The notes under the pieces: generated by a model | Databases searched by the model: none | Seen by the model: only the letters and a program-made list of their open reading frames with translations | What the model was told of the DNA's origin: nothing | Part shown: one piece after another, positions 7,930-15,804 of the stretch | Layout of the letters: every line of letters begins with the position of its first letter | Position numbering within the stretch: the first letter of the stretch is position 1 | Assembly: GCA_019359175.1 (NCBI GenBank) | Contig: JAHHHU010000034.1 | Span: 1-35,301 of the forward strand | Source: Phormidium tanganyikae FI6-MK23 | GTDB taxonomy: Bacteria; Cyanobacteriota; Cyanobacteriia; Leptolyngbyales; Leptolyngbyaceae | Direction: 5' to 3' | Length of the DNA stretch: 35,301 nucleotides | Program-made: the position numbers and the translations under genes

Positions 7930-9096
7930 ATGGACTGGTGGCTGAAACTCAAAAGAAATCCGTTAGCCAAGTTTGGAGGGCTGTTGCTGTTGGTGTTTTA
8001 CCTATCGGTGATCGCTGCCGAATTTGTAGCACCGTATAGCCCGTGTGACACGATTTCGATCACGAGCGGTTCTTGCAAACCTCAAACGGATGGCGCACTC
8101 TTGCCACCGACTCAAATCTATTGGACAGACCAAAATAACAGCTTTATTGGCCCTCATGTCTATCCGACGACTCAAGGCCCGGTCGATGTGGAGACAGGCG
8201 ATCGAGAATTGCGGGTAGATCGATCGAAACCTTCGCCATTGAGACTATTTGCACAGGGCGAACCTTACCGTTTTTTACAAATCCGCTTGCCTTTACCCAC
8301 ACAGTTCTCGTTCAGCGATCCTAAGTTTGAAGAAATCGAACTGTTTCCCGGCATTCCTGGCAATCTGCATTTATTTGGAACGACGGGCGAAGGAAAATTC
8401 AATCTGCTCGGAACCGATGAGCAAGCGCGGGATCTGTTTAGCCGCTTGGTGTATGGCGGTCGAATCAGTCTCAGTATTGGATTGGTGGGGATTGCATTGT
8501 CTTTCCCGATCGGGATGTTGATCGGCGGCATTTCTGGCTATATCGGCGGTTGGGTCGATGCCGTTTTGATGCGAATCGTGGAAGTATTGATGACGATTCC
8601 TAGCATTTACCTACTGGTGGCGCTGGCTGCGGTATTGCCGCCTGGATTGTCGAGCGCTCAACGGTTTTTGCTGATTATTTTCATCACGTCGTTTATTAGC
8701 TGGGCGGGACTGGCGCGGGTGATTCGGGGGCAGGTGCTTTCGATCAAAGAGCGCGAGTTTGTGCAGGCATCGCGGGCAATGGGCGGAAAGCCGCTATACA
8801 TTATCATTCGGCACGTTCTACCGCAAACCGCGACGTATGTGATCATTTCGGCAACGCTGCAAGTACCGAGTTTCATCATTGCAGAATCGGTTTTGAGCTT
8901 GATCGGGCTGGGAATTCAGCAGCCTGATCCATCTTGGGGAAATATGCTGTCGCTGGCGACGAACGCATCAATTTTGGTGCTGCAACCCTGGTTGGTCTGG
9001 CCTCCGGCAATTTTGATTGTGTTGACGGTGCTGGCGTTTAATTTGCTCGGAGATGGGTTACGGGATGCGCTCGATCCTCGAAGTTTGCAGCGCTAG
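7930..9096 (+). CDS. DppC/OppC-type ABC transporter permease (388 aa)
   Basis: Inner-membrane subunit of a peptide/nickel-type ABC importer. It has one N-terminal helix (~15-35), an unusually long periplasmic stretch (~36-175), then five helices. The cytoplasmic EAA loop that contacts the ATPase reads EFVQASRAMGG...HVLPQ (~277-299), and GTDEQARDLFSRLVYGGRISL precedes the permease core as in DppC. The typical protein is ~300 aa; the extra ~90 residues are in the periplasmic insert, which is common in cyanobacteria. No partner permease, ATPase or binding protein is adjacent, so these must be encoded elsewhere. Its end overlaps the convergent amidase by 4 bp. Confidence 0.9.
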   Translation: MDWWLKLKRNPLAKFGGLLLLVFYLSVIAAEFVAPYSPCDTISITSGSCKPQTDGALLPPTQIYWTDQNNSFIGPHVYPTTQGPVDVETGDRELRVDRSKPSPLRLFAQGEPYRFLQIRLPLPTQFSFSDPKFEEIELFPGIPGNLHLFGTTGEGKFNLLGTDEQARDLFSRLVYGGRISLSIGLVGIALSFPIGMLIGGISGYIGGWVDAVLMRIVEVLMTIPSIYLLVALAAVLPPGLSSAQRFLLIIFITSFISWAGLARVIRGQVLSIKEREFVQASRAMGGKPLYIIIRHVLPQTATYVIISATLQVPSFIIAESVLSLIGLGIQQPDPSWGNMLSLATNASILVLQPWLVWPPAILIVLTVLAFNLLGDGLRDALDPRSLQR

Positions 9097-10496
9097 AAAT
9101 CCGCGATCGACGGTCGCATCTCTGCCCAAGGTTGCACCTGTTCGATCTGCGCTGCTAAGGCTAAAATCGTCGCTTCGTCTGCGGGTCGCCCCACAACCTG
9201 AACCCCGATCGGCAAGCCATTGGGATCAAATCCGGCCGGAATACTAATCCCTGGTTGCCCTGTGACATTGAACGCTGGACAAGGTGCAATCCACTGAATG
9301 ATTTGCCCGATCGTACTTACAGGGCTGAGTTTCGCCCATTCCCCGACTCGGATCGTTGGATGTAAATAGGTGGGAGTCAACAGCACATCAAAGCGATCAA
9401 ACAGTCCTACGACTTGCCGCGCGAAGGTTTGCAGTTGCTGCTTTGCCTTGACATATCGCGTTGCAGAAGTGAACTTTGCCCGCCACCACAGCCAGCGATT
9501 CACTTTTTCAAGCAGAAACGGCGGAACTCCTACCTCCGTTTGGGCACGCCAAAGCACCGTAAACGGCTCAACCATTGCGCCAAAATTCGGAGTGATTGGC
9601 TCGATCGCATGTCCCATCGATTCGAGCAGATGCGCGATTTTTTCCACCGCTTCGGCGCAAATCGGATCAGCTTTGCCGATCGGATCAATTCCAGTCACCA
9701 ACCCAATTCGTAACGGCTCTAACGATCGTTTCGCAGCCTCTAGAAAAGAAGTTTCTGGATCAGGAAGCCAGTACGGATCGCCCGTAACATAGCCTGCGGT
9801 CACATCCAAGAATGCCGCTGCGTCCGCGACCGTGTGAGACAGTACACCATTCACCGCGAACCCTGATAACGCCTCCCCGTTCGGAGCCATCGAAATTCGA
9901 CCGCGCGAAGGTTTCAGTCCCACCAATCCACAACACGCGGCTGGGCCTCGAACCGATCCCCCGCCATCACCGCCTTGCGCGATCGCACAAAGTCCCGCTG
10001 CGACTGCCGCAGATGATCCGCCGCTCGATCCGCCCGGCGTGTACTCCAAATTCCAAGGGTTGCGGGCGGGCGGAAATCCGGGCGGCTCTGTGTAGGGAAA
10101 TGAAGCGAGTTGAGAGGTCGCAGTTTTGCCGAGAATGATGAATCCTGCTTGTTTAAGCTTCGCGACAATGTGATCGTCATGCGTGGCGATGCGATCGCGT
10201 GCTGCTTTCAGTCCATACGAGCAAGGCACGCCTTCGACCGGATTGAGATCTTTAATCGCGATCGGCACTCCAAAAAAAGGCGGCAACTCTGATTCTGAAA
10301 GGCGTTCAGTTTTCAATTTTGCATCCGCGATCGCGCGTTCTGTCATCACGGTAAAGAAGCTGCCTAACTGCGGATTCAGCCGCTCAATGCGATCGAGATA
10401 AAGCTGCGTCAGTTCGACCGGGGAAACTTCCTTAGTGCGAATCAAACGCGCTTGATCGAGCGCCGAAGTGAAGGCTAAATCTACAGAATTCGTCAT
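9093..10496 (-). CDS. Amidase-signature family hydrolase (467 aa)
   Basis: Amidase of the Ser-cisSer-Lys class, which hydrolyses amide bonds. The catalytic set is visible: Lys82 in VPIAIKDLNPV, cis-Ser157 in GGSSGGSSAA, and nucleophile Ser181 in GGDGGGSVRGPA. The overall match is to stand-alone amidases/6-aminohexanoate-cyclic-dimer-hydrolase-like proteins rather than to GatA, since no gatB or gatC is nearby and the C-terminus (PIGVQVVGRPADEATILALAAQIEQ) is of the stand-alone type. ATG 10496 is chosen; an in-frame TTG 15 codons upstream gives a non-conserved extension. The substrate is unknown. It is convergent with the permease gene and divergent from the MFS gene. Confidence 0.9.
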   Translation of the reverse strand: MTNSVDLAFTSALDQARLIRTKEVSPVELTQLYLDRIERLNPQLGSFFTVMTERAIADAKLKTERLSESELPPFFGVPIAIKDLNPVEGVPCSYGLKAARDRIATHDDHIVAKLKQAGFIILGKTATSQLASFPYTEPPGFPPARNPWNLEYTPGGSSGGSSAAVAAGLCAIAQGGDGGGSVRGPAACCGLVGLKPSRGRISMAPNGEALSGFAVNGVLSHTVADAAAFLDVTAGYVTGDPYWLPDPETSFLEAAKRSLEPLRIGLVTGIDPIGKADPICAEAVEKIAHLLESMGHAIEPITPNFGAMVEPFTVLWRAQTEVGVPPFLLEKVNRWLWWRAKFTSATRYVKAKQQLQTFARQVVGLFDRFDVLLTPTYLHPTIRVGEWAKLSPVSTIGQIIQWIAPCPAFNVTGQPGISIPAGFDPNGLPIGVQVVGRPADEATILALAAQIEQVQPWAEMRPSIADF

Positions 10497-10650
10497 AAAT
10501 GTGATTCCAGAGACAGAGTACTTTTGGGCGCGATGTAACAAATATTAAACAAAGATTCGATGCGATCGCTGCTGATTATTGTGCCGCGATCGGTTGAACA
10601 TTAGGTGACATGATAGTCGAAATAGACTTTTGTGATACCCCGACGCAGGT

Positions 10651-12099
10651 ATGGATTGTACGAGGTCAGCAGTGGATTTAGCGCCAATTACGCCTTCACA
10701 AATTATCGAGTCCCCAGAGCCAATAACGGGCAGTGAGCCTGTTTTTTCCTTATCGGCTCCACCTGAATCAAGATTTTCCAAATCCGAAATTCGATCGAGT
10801 CTCCACGCCTCCACGCTTGATGCGATTTTTGCAACCGTCTTCTCGAATATTGCGGGCGGCGTTTTGTTGAGCAATTTTCTCGTCGAACTTCATGCAAGTC
10901 CAGTTGAGATTGGACTCTCGGCGTCGATTCCGATGATGGCAAATTTGATTCAGCCGATCGGGGCGATTTTGGGCGATCGCGCTCGTAGCCGACACAATTA
11001 CTGCCTTGCAATCTACACGCCATCCCGGTTAATCTGGCTACTTCTCCTTGCGGGCATCGCTGCCTTTAGTTGGGGAAAAATTACCGACCATACGATGGTG
11101 ATCTGGACACTTGCGATCGTCTTTTTCACTCATGTTTTAGGAGCGTTGGGCGGTGCATCTTGGTTGTCGTGGCTAGCGGCATTAGTGCCAAGACGGTTAC
11201 GCGGACGGTATTTCAGCATTCGCAATAGTGCCGCGAATTTAACTTGCTTGATCAGTGTACCGCTGGCGGGGCTTGTGGTGTCGCGCTATGGAGGCGGCTC
11301 GATCGAGGGGTATGGCATTGTTTTGCTGATTGGAATTGTGGCGGGGATCGTGAGCCTTGGGTTTCAGTGGTTTATGTCGGATGTGAATCCACAAGAGCAG
11401 CAGCAAGCTTTGCCTGCGACGGAGACAATGCCGATCGTTGCGGTGCTTCAAGATGCAAACTTCGTTCGATTCTTGATTTACTTCAGCGTTTGGATGTTTG
11501 CGGTGAATCTCAGTGCGCCGTTCTTTAATCTCTATTTGCTAGATAACTTAGGGCTAGATGTCAGTTGGGTAACGATTTATAGCAGTCTCACTTCTGCCGC
11601 AAATTTATTGATGTTGATTTTTTGGGGAAAACTTGCCGATCGAGTTGGCAATCGATTTTTGCTGCTAACGGTTGGGGTTTTGGTCGCACTGACTCCCATT
11701 TTTTGGCTTGGAACCGGAACGGATACCTTATCGCTTTGGGTGTGGTTGCCGCTTCTGCACATATTGGCGGGCGGAACTTGGGCAGCGATCGACTTATGCA
11801 ATAACAATATTCAACTCGGAATTACACCCGTTCAAAATCAATCGACTTACTTTGCAATTGCAGCCGCGATCGCAGGGGTGAGCGGTGCATTAGGCACGAC
11901 CGCAGGAGGATTTTTGGCGCAGTTGGTTCAATACGGCGGATTGCCGGGACTGTTTGCGCTCTCTACGATCGTGCGATTTGTTGCGCTGATTCCGCTGCTT
12001 TGGGTGCAGGAATCTGGAGGTCGATCGGTGCGTCAAGTCTTACGATCGCTCTTTTCGCCAAAACCCTCGATCGACCTTCAGCTTTCAGAGGAGAAATAG
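10651..12099 (+). CDS. MFS transporter (482 aa)
   Basis: Major facilitator superfamily carrier with about 12 membrane helices after a ~60-residue cytoplasmic N-terminal extension rich in Pro and Ser. Landmarks are the SIPMMANLIQPIGAILGDRARSR loop 2-3 segment (residues ~90-115), a PRRLRGRYFSIRNS cytoplasmic motif, a central linker (SDVNPQEQQQALPATE) and a second-half loop LADRVGNRFLL equivalent to the first. It belongs to the cyanobacterial MFS group without a known substrate. The ATG at 10651 is the first in frame; a later start near residue 50 is possible. The last 22 bp overlap the convergent anti-sigma-type kinase gene. Confidence 0.88.
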   Translation: MDCTRSAVDLAPITPSQIIESPEPITGSEPVFSLSAPPESRFSKSEIRSSLHASTLDAIFATVFSNIAGGVLLSNFLVELHASPVEIGLSASIPMMANLIQPIGAILGDRARSRHNYCLAIYTPSRLIWLLLLAGIAAFSWGKITDHTMVIWTLAIVFFTHVLGALGGASWLSWLAALVPRRLRGRYFSIRNSAANLTCLISVPLAGLVVSRYGGGSIEGYGIVLLIGIVAGIVSLGFQWFMSDVNPQEQQQALPATETMPIVAVLQDANFVRFLIYFSVWMFAVNLSAPFFNLYLLDNLGLDVSWVTIYSSLTSAANLLMLIFWGKLADRVGNRFLLLTVGVLVALTPIFWLGTGTDTLSLWVWLPLLHILAGGTWAAIDLCNNNIQLGITPVQNQSTYFAIAAAIAGVSGALGTTAGGFLAQLVQYGGLPGLFALSTIVRFVALIPLLWVQESGGRSVRQVLRSLFSPKPSIDLQLSEEK

Positions 12100-12527
12100 G
12101 AATCACCTACCCTTGCCATCAGATTCGCTTGCAGCTTGAGGCAGTTGCGACCGTTCACCTGTAGCTGATATTCCACTCGATCCATTAATCGATTCAAAAT
12201 CAGCCAGCCGTATCCATGTTCCTGCATGGCTTCGGGTGATGGCGCAAGATAGGTCGAAAGATCAAATCCTTGACCGTGATCCCAAATCTCGATCGCCAAA
12301 TCGCGCCCTCTCAACTCCAACCGCAAAATCACGGGTAGATCCGGCTGATTGCGATGCGCGTGTCTCACGACATTTGAGTACGCCTCGACCAAAGCAAGGC
12401 GCAATCGACTCGACTGACGCGACCAATCGACCTGATCGCCAATCTCGATCTCCAGACTATCTAATAGCCACCTCTCAACAATGCCTAAAAACCTTAAATC
12501 GCTGGGGATATGAAGCTCACTTCGCAT
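12078..12527 (-). CDS. RsbW/SpoIIAB-like ATP-binding regulator (149 aa)
   Basis: Single-domain HATPase_c_2 protein of the anti-sigma serine-kinase class. The ATP-binding motifs are visible: N-box ALVEAYSNVVRHAH (E48, N52), G1 IWDHGQGFD (D83, G85, G87) and G2 EHGYGWLIL (G105, G107). Proteins of this type bind and phosphorylate an STAS antagonist or hold a sigma factor. The upstream gene, ending only 3 bp away on the same strand, encodes a SpoIIE-type phosphatase with a receiver domain, so the two probably form a phosphorylation-dependent partner-switching module. No STAS or sigma gene is present in the window. Confidence 0.88.
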   Translation of the reverse strand: MRSELHIPSDLRFLGIVERWLLDSLEIEIGDQVDWSRQSSRLRLALVEAYSNVVRHAHRNQPDLPVILRLELRGRDLAIEIWDHGQGFDLSTYLAPSPEAMQEHGYGWLILNRLMDRVEYQLQVNGRNCLKLQANLMARVGDSYFSSES

Positions 12528-12530
12528 GGG

Positions 12531-14177
12531 TTAAAAAACCTCCAGAGAGAGAATCGTCTGGTCATCTTCTTGAATCGCGTTATGGGCTTGAATTTGAGCC
12601 AGAAGCTGTTTGAGATCCAAGCACTCCCCCGCTTGCCGGAGTAGTTTCCAAAGTCCGGTTTGTCGGAGCATTGCACCTGCCGAATCGATCGATTTACTTA
12701 ATCCGCCCTCGCGAACGGTCGCTTCGGTAATGCCATCACTGGTCAGCAGGAAGATCTCGCCGCCGTTTAGGGTGAGATTTCCAGCGATCGCTTTCCAGTC
12801 TGGCAAAATTCCGAGCGGTACGCCACGCACTTTGAGATAAGTCGGTTCGTCGTTTGCTGCGATCGTTTGTTTTGACCACACTAGCGGATAAATATGCCCC
12901 GCATTGGCGTAAACAAGCTGATTGGTTGCGGGCGTATATCGCGCTAAAACCATTGTGATAAAACAGTTGGTTCCCATCAGATCCTCGGAAAGAATACTGT
13001 TCAGGTTCCGCATCACCTGATCCGGTTCGGGCGGCATTTCCTGAGAAAGTTCGCGCCGCAACACCGAAATTGTACTCGTCATAAACAGCGCCGCCGGAAC
13101 GCCCTTTCCAGAAACATCTCCAACCGCTAACCACAAATCTCCCTGCGGATGATGGTAGACCTCAAAGAAATCACCACCGACCTCACGCGCAGGATGGCAA
13201 CACGCTTGAACTTTGAGATTTTCTAGGCTGGGTAGCGTTTGCCGGAGTAAGTTCGTTTGGATCTGGCGCGCTACCGCTAACTCTGCTCGAATTTGTTCGG
13301 CTTGCTGTTGAGTGCGACGGTAGAGTCTCGCTTGAGAAATCGCCAAAGCCGCTTGTTCTGCGACGACACTGATCAACTCGGTATCTTCTGCCGACCAAAT
13401 CGGTTTATCGATTGTGCGATGCAATGACAAAATCGCCAACAGTTCCTGCTGATAAGTCAGCGGTAACACCAGATGCGGCGGATTCTCTTTTTTCAGCCGA
13501 GTCGAACGATCGAGCAACACACTCTGCACCAGTTCCGAATCGCGATCGCTTTCACAATCTCCGATCGGGGCATCTTCTGCACAGTACATCGCAGAGTGAG
13601 ATCGGATGCGATCGCTCTCAACTGGATGCAACATACAGCAACTCGCTTCAAACGTTAAGCCGATCGTGGAAACGATCGTGTGCAGCATATTTTGATAGTC
13701 GAGCGATTCGCGGATGGCAGTCGTAATCGCGTTGAACGAAGATTCCCGCCGCAAGGCGCGTCGAAGATCTGCGGTTCGCTGTTTCAGAACGCCATAAGTT
13801 TCCGCGGCTTGCTCAACGACCACCTGAAACTGTTGCGGTTTCCAAGGCTTCGTAATGTACTTGAATACTTTGCCCGAATTGATCGCATCGACGAGATCTT
13901 CGACATCCGTGTATCCGGTTAAGACAATCCGGATCGTGTCAGGAAAGAGATCGGCAGTGCGGCTGAGAAATTCGGTTCCCAGCATTTCGGGCATTCGCTG
14001 ATCTGAAATAATAATTGCCACTTCGCCCTGTTCGTCTAGAACTTTGAGCGCCTCGATCGCGCTTTCCGCCCGAATCACGTCGAAGTCTCGCCGGAAGGTA
14101 CGGTAAAGCAAGTCGAGATTGTCTGGCTCATCGTCCACGATCAACAGTTTGAGCTTGGGCTTTGATTCCCGCCTCAT
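12531..14177 (-). CDS. Receiver-GAF-SpoIIE (PP2C) phosphatase (548 aa)
   Basis: Cytoplasmic response regulator with a phosphatase output. The receiver domain (1-125) has acidic residues D15/D16, phospho-acceptor D59 (IIISDQRMP) and K110 (YITKPW). A coiled coil (~125-150) leads into a GAF domain (~150-290), then a helical linker (AELAVARQIQTNLLRQ) and a SpoIIE/RsbU PP2C domain (~330-546) with GGDFFEVY, GDVSGKGVPAALFMT and NAGHIYPLV metal-binding motifs. Phosphorylation of D59 would be expected to tune dephosphorylation of an STAS partner, opposing the neighbouring RsbW-like kinase. ATG 14177 has a Shine-Dalgarno (GAGGAA), the 5' part of which lies in an inverted-repeat arm. Confidence 0.92.
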   Translation of the reverse strand: MRRESKPKLKLLIVDDEPDNLDLLYRTFRRDFDVIRAESAIEALKVLDEQGEVAIIISDQRMPEMLGTEFLSRTADLFPDTIRIVLTGYTDVEDLVDAINSGKVFKYITKPWKPQQFQVVVEQAAETYGVLKQRTADLRRALRRESSFNAITTAIRESLDYQNMLHTIVSTIGLTFEASCCMLHPVESDRIRSHSAMYCAEDAPIGDCESDRDSELVQSVLLDRSTRLKKENPPHLVLPLTYQQELLAILSLHRTIDKPIWSAEDTELISVVAEQAALAISQARLYRRTQQQAEQIRAELAVARQIQTNLLRQTLPSLENLKVQACCHPAREVGGDFFEVYHHPQGDLWLAVGDVSGKGVPAALFMTSTISVLRRELSQEMPPEPDQVMRNLNSILSEDLMGTNCFITMVLARYTPATNQLVYANAGHIYPLVWSKQTIAANDEPTYLKVRGVPLGILPDWKAIAGNLTLNGGEIFLLTSDGITEATVREGGLSKSIDSAGAMLRQTGLWKLLRQAGECLDLKQLLAQIQAHNAIQEDDQTILSLEVF

Positions 14178-14184
14178 GCAATTC

Positions 14185-14232
14185 CTCGGATACCGTGTAA
14201 AGTCTTTATAAAACGTACCCGTGGTATCCGAG
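14185..14232 (-). promoter_or_regulatory. 10-bp perfect inverted repeat in the leader of the RR-SpoIIE gene
   Basis: CTCGGATACC (14185-14194) and GGTATCCGAG (14223-14232) flank 28 bp containing an AT-rich, -10-like TTTATAAAG. Read on the minus strand, the proximal arm ends in CCGAG, whose GAG starts the GAGGAA Shine-Dalgarno of the gene beginning at 14177. It could be an mRNA hairpin that hides the ribosome site, or paired operator half-sites around a promoter. Confidence 0.5.
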
Positions 14233-14259
14233 CAGCTAACAGAAAATCAGTGCGTGAAT

Positions 14260-15021
14260 CTACCGCAGTGAGTTCCAGGCTTGAATAATTGTTTTGAGCG
14301 ATCGGGGTAATTTTTCTTGTTCGATATCTGCATACTCAACGCTTCCGGTCGGACTCGTGAGCCTTACCATAAAGAAGTCGGCGGCTCCTGGAGTTGCAGG
14401 ATAGTTCTTTTGGTCGAAAGTCTGAAACTGTTCGCGATCGAGGATTTCCCGAAACTGCTGCACTTTGTCAGAAGAAACGTGCCAAGAACGAACCGGGGCA
14501 TCCTTTCCACCCATAAAGGAAATCTTCTGCTGCACCCTGCCATCGGTGAAGAGAACGGTTTCATAATTTTGTCCCGCAAATCCTCCGGAGGATTGAGATC
14601 GAAACACGACGTTTCGCGGCAAAGTTACAGCACGATCGGCAGATTCGAGTCGCAGCGATCGACCCTGAGCATCGGTGTGATACACCCAATTTTGCCGTCC
14701 ATGCGCCACGACAATTCGCCAACCTTCTACTAACTGCTGAGTACACATCTCATCGGATGCGGCCAGTTCTAGACAGCCATCCTTCCAAGTTTGGCGCTGG
14801 GCTTCGGTGACGCGCAGATTGTTAGCGGGGATGTTGATCCGCCGAGCTAAATCGCGCCGAACTCGCCAGGACAAAGATTTGGGATAGGCATAATCGAGCA
14901 GTTCCCCTGATGTTCGTGTTGGAGCGGCAGAGGCTTGTAAGAGCGGAATGCCACTCATCAGGGACAAAGCACCGATTAGGGCGATCGAGGAAATCAGCTT
15001 TAGGGGCAGGTGAGAACGCAT
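14260..15021 (-). CDS. Exported hypothetical protein (253 aa)
   Basis: Predicted periplasmic protein. It has a Sec signal peptide (MRSHLPLKLIS, a hydrophobic core to about 30, cleavage near ASA-APTRT). The mature part contains a basic helical region with DYAYPKSLSWRVRRDLARRINIPANNL, a Cys pair (GCLELA, EMCTQQ), a WRIVVAHGRQNWVYHTD stretch that looks like a secreted beta domain of cyanobacterial hypotheticals, and a second domain from ~135. I cannot give it a function. It lies 82 bp upstream of the phosphatase gene on the same strand. Confidence 0.75.
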   Translation of the reverse strand: MRSHLPLKLISSIALIGALSLMSGIPLLQASAAPTRTSGELLDYAYPKSLSWRVRRDLARRINIPANNLRVTEAQRQTWKDGCLELAASDEMCTQQLVEGWRIVVAHGRQNWVYHTDAQGRSLRLESADRAVTLPRNVVFRSQSSGGFAGQNYETVLFTDGRVQQKISFMGGKDAPVRSWHVSSDKVQQFREILDREQFQTFDQKNYPATPGAADFFMVRLTSPTGSVEYADIEQEKLPRSLKTIIQAWNSLR

Positions 15022-15084
15022 AAGGGAACCGACAGTTTTTTCTATACTAGCGACGACGGGAAAGCGCGATCGGAGGTTTCCAAG

Positions 15085-15783
15085 CTATTGCTGATCGTGT
15101 GTTTGCTGTGGATTCAAAGTCAGCATCGATTGTGCCATCTGCCAACCCAAAGCCAGCCCACCGAGAATGATCAGAACCGGAATCAACCGATCGCGCCATG
15201 ATTTCGGATACATCGGAGCGGGGAGCGACTTCGGAGATTCGATCGTCGAAATTTGACTGCGAGAACGCCCCGCACCAAGCAACTGTAAGGAATGAGTTTG
15301 CATTGATCGTAAATGTTGCAGCACGATCGGGGGTTGTCTTTTGGTGCGGCTCCAAGTCAGCAGCGTACTCACTGGAATTCCCGTGAGATTTTCTAGATGC
15401 AGGGCTTGGACTTGTTGAACTAGAGCGCGATCGTTCGACACCACTACGACCAATCGCCCAATGCTCGATCGAGCCAAATCTTCAGCGCAATTACGAACGT
15501 CGATCGCGAGTCGGGCGCGTCGGCTAAACGGTCGAGCGATTTCAGTAGAAATGAGCGATCGCATCAGTTTCCAATCGCTTTCGAGCATGAAACGTCGAAA
15601 TTCTCGTGCAATTCGAGCTTCGAGCGATTCACTCCGACTCGATGCCCAAGAATCGAGTTCTTCGTACACCACTTGCGGCACAAAGCAGTGCCCGACTCGG
15701 CTAAATTCTAGCCACTCGTAAGGCTTACAGGCGTATAAGCTATTGAGATCGATCAGCAAAAAAATCTGAGGATGGTCAAGCAT
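15085..15783 (-). CDS. PIN-domain protein with a C-terminal membrane anchor (~232 aa)
   Basis: The N-terminal two-thirds is a PIN-like fold of the type acting as Mg-dependent RNase: the first acidic residue is in LLIDLNSL (D12), VPQVVYEELDSWA carries the second acidic position, and VVVSNDRALVQQ holds a third. After a Ser/Pro-rich linker (~165-200) there is a single hydrophobic helix (LIPVLIILGGLALGWQM) near the C-terminus, so the nuclease domain would sit at the cytoplasmic face of a membrane. ATG 15783 is preferred; an in-frame TTG lies 4 codons upstream. It starts 22 bp after the site-2 protease stop, so the two are probably co-transcribed. No antitoxin-like partner is next to it, arguing against a VapC toxin. 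Confidence 0.78.
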   Translation of the reverse strand: MLDHPQIFLLIDLNSLYACKPYEWLEFSRVGHCFVPQVVYEELDSWASSRSESLEARIAREFRRFMLESDWKLMRSLISTEIARPFSRRARLAIDVRNCAEDLARSSIGRLVVVVSNDRALVQQVQALHLENLTGIPVSTLLTWSRTKRQPPIVLQHLRSMQTHSLQLLGAGRSRSQISTIESPKSLPAPMYPKSWRDRLIPVLIILGGLALGWQMAQSMLTLNPQQTHDQQ

Positions 15784-15804
15784 AACAGGGGGCAAGAAGG
15801 AGAA

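Noticed and set aside
9370-9792. 140-codon plus-strand frame antisense to the amidase
   Set aside because: High GC and HIP1 content opens spurious antisense frames; the amidase motifs on the other strand are decisive.
15085-15783. VapC-type toxin-antitoxin system
   Set aside because: The PIN protein is longer than VapC, has a membrane helix and linker, and lacks an adjacent antitoxin gene.
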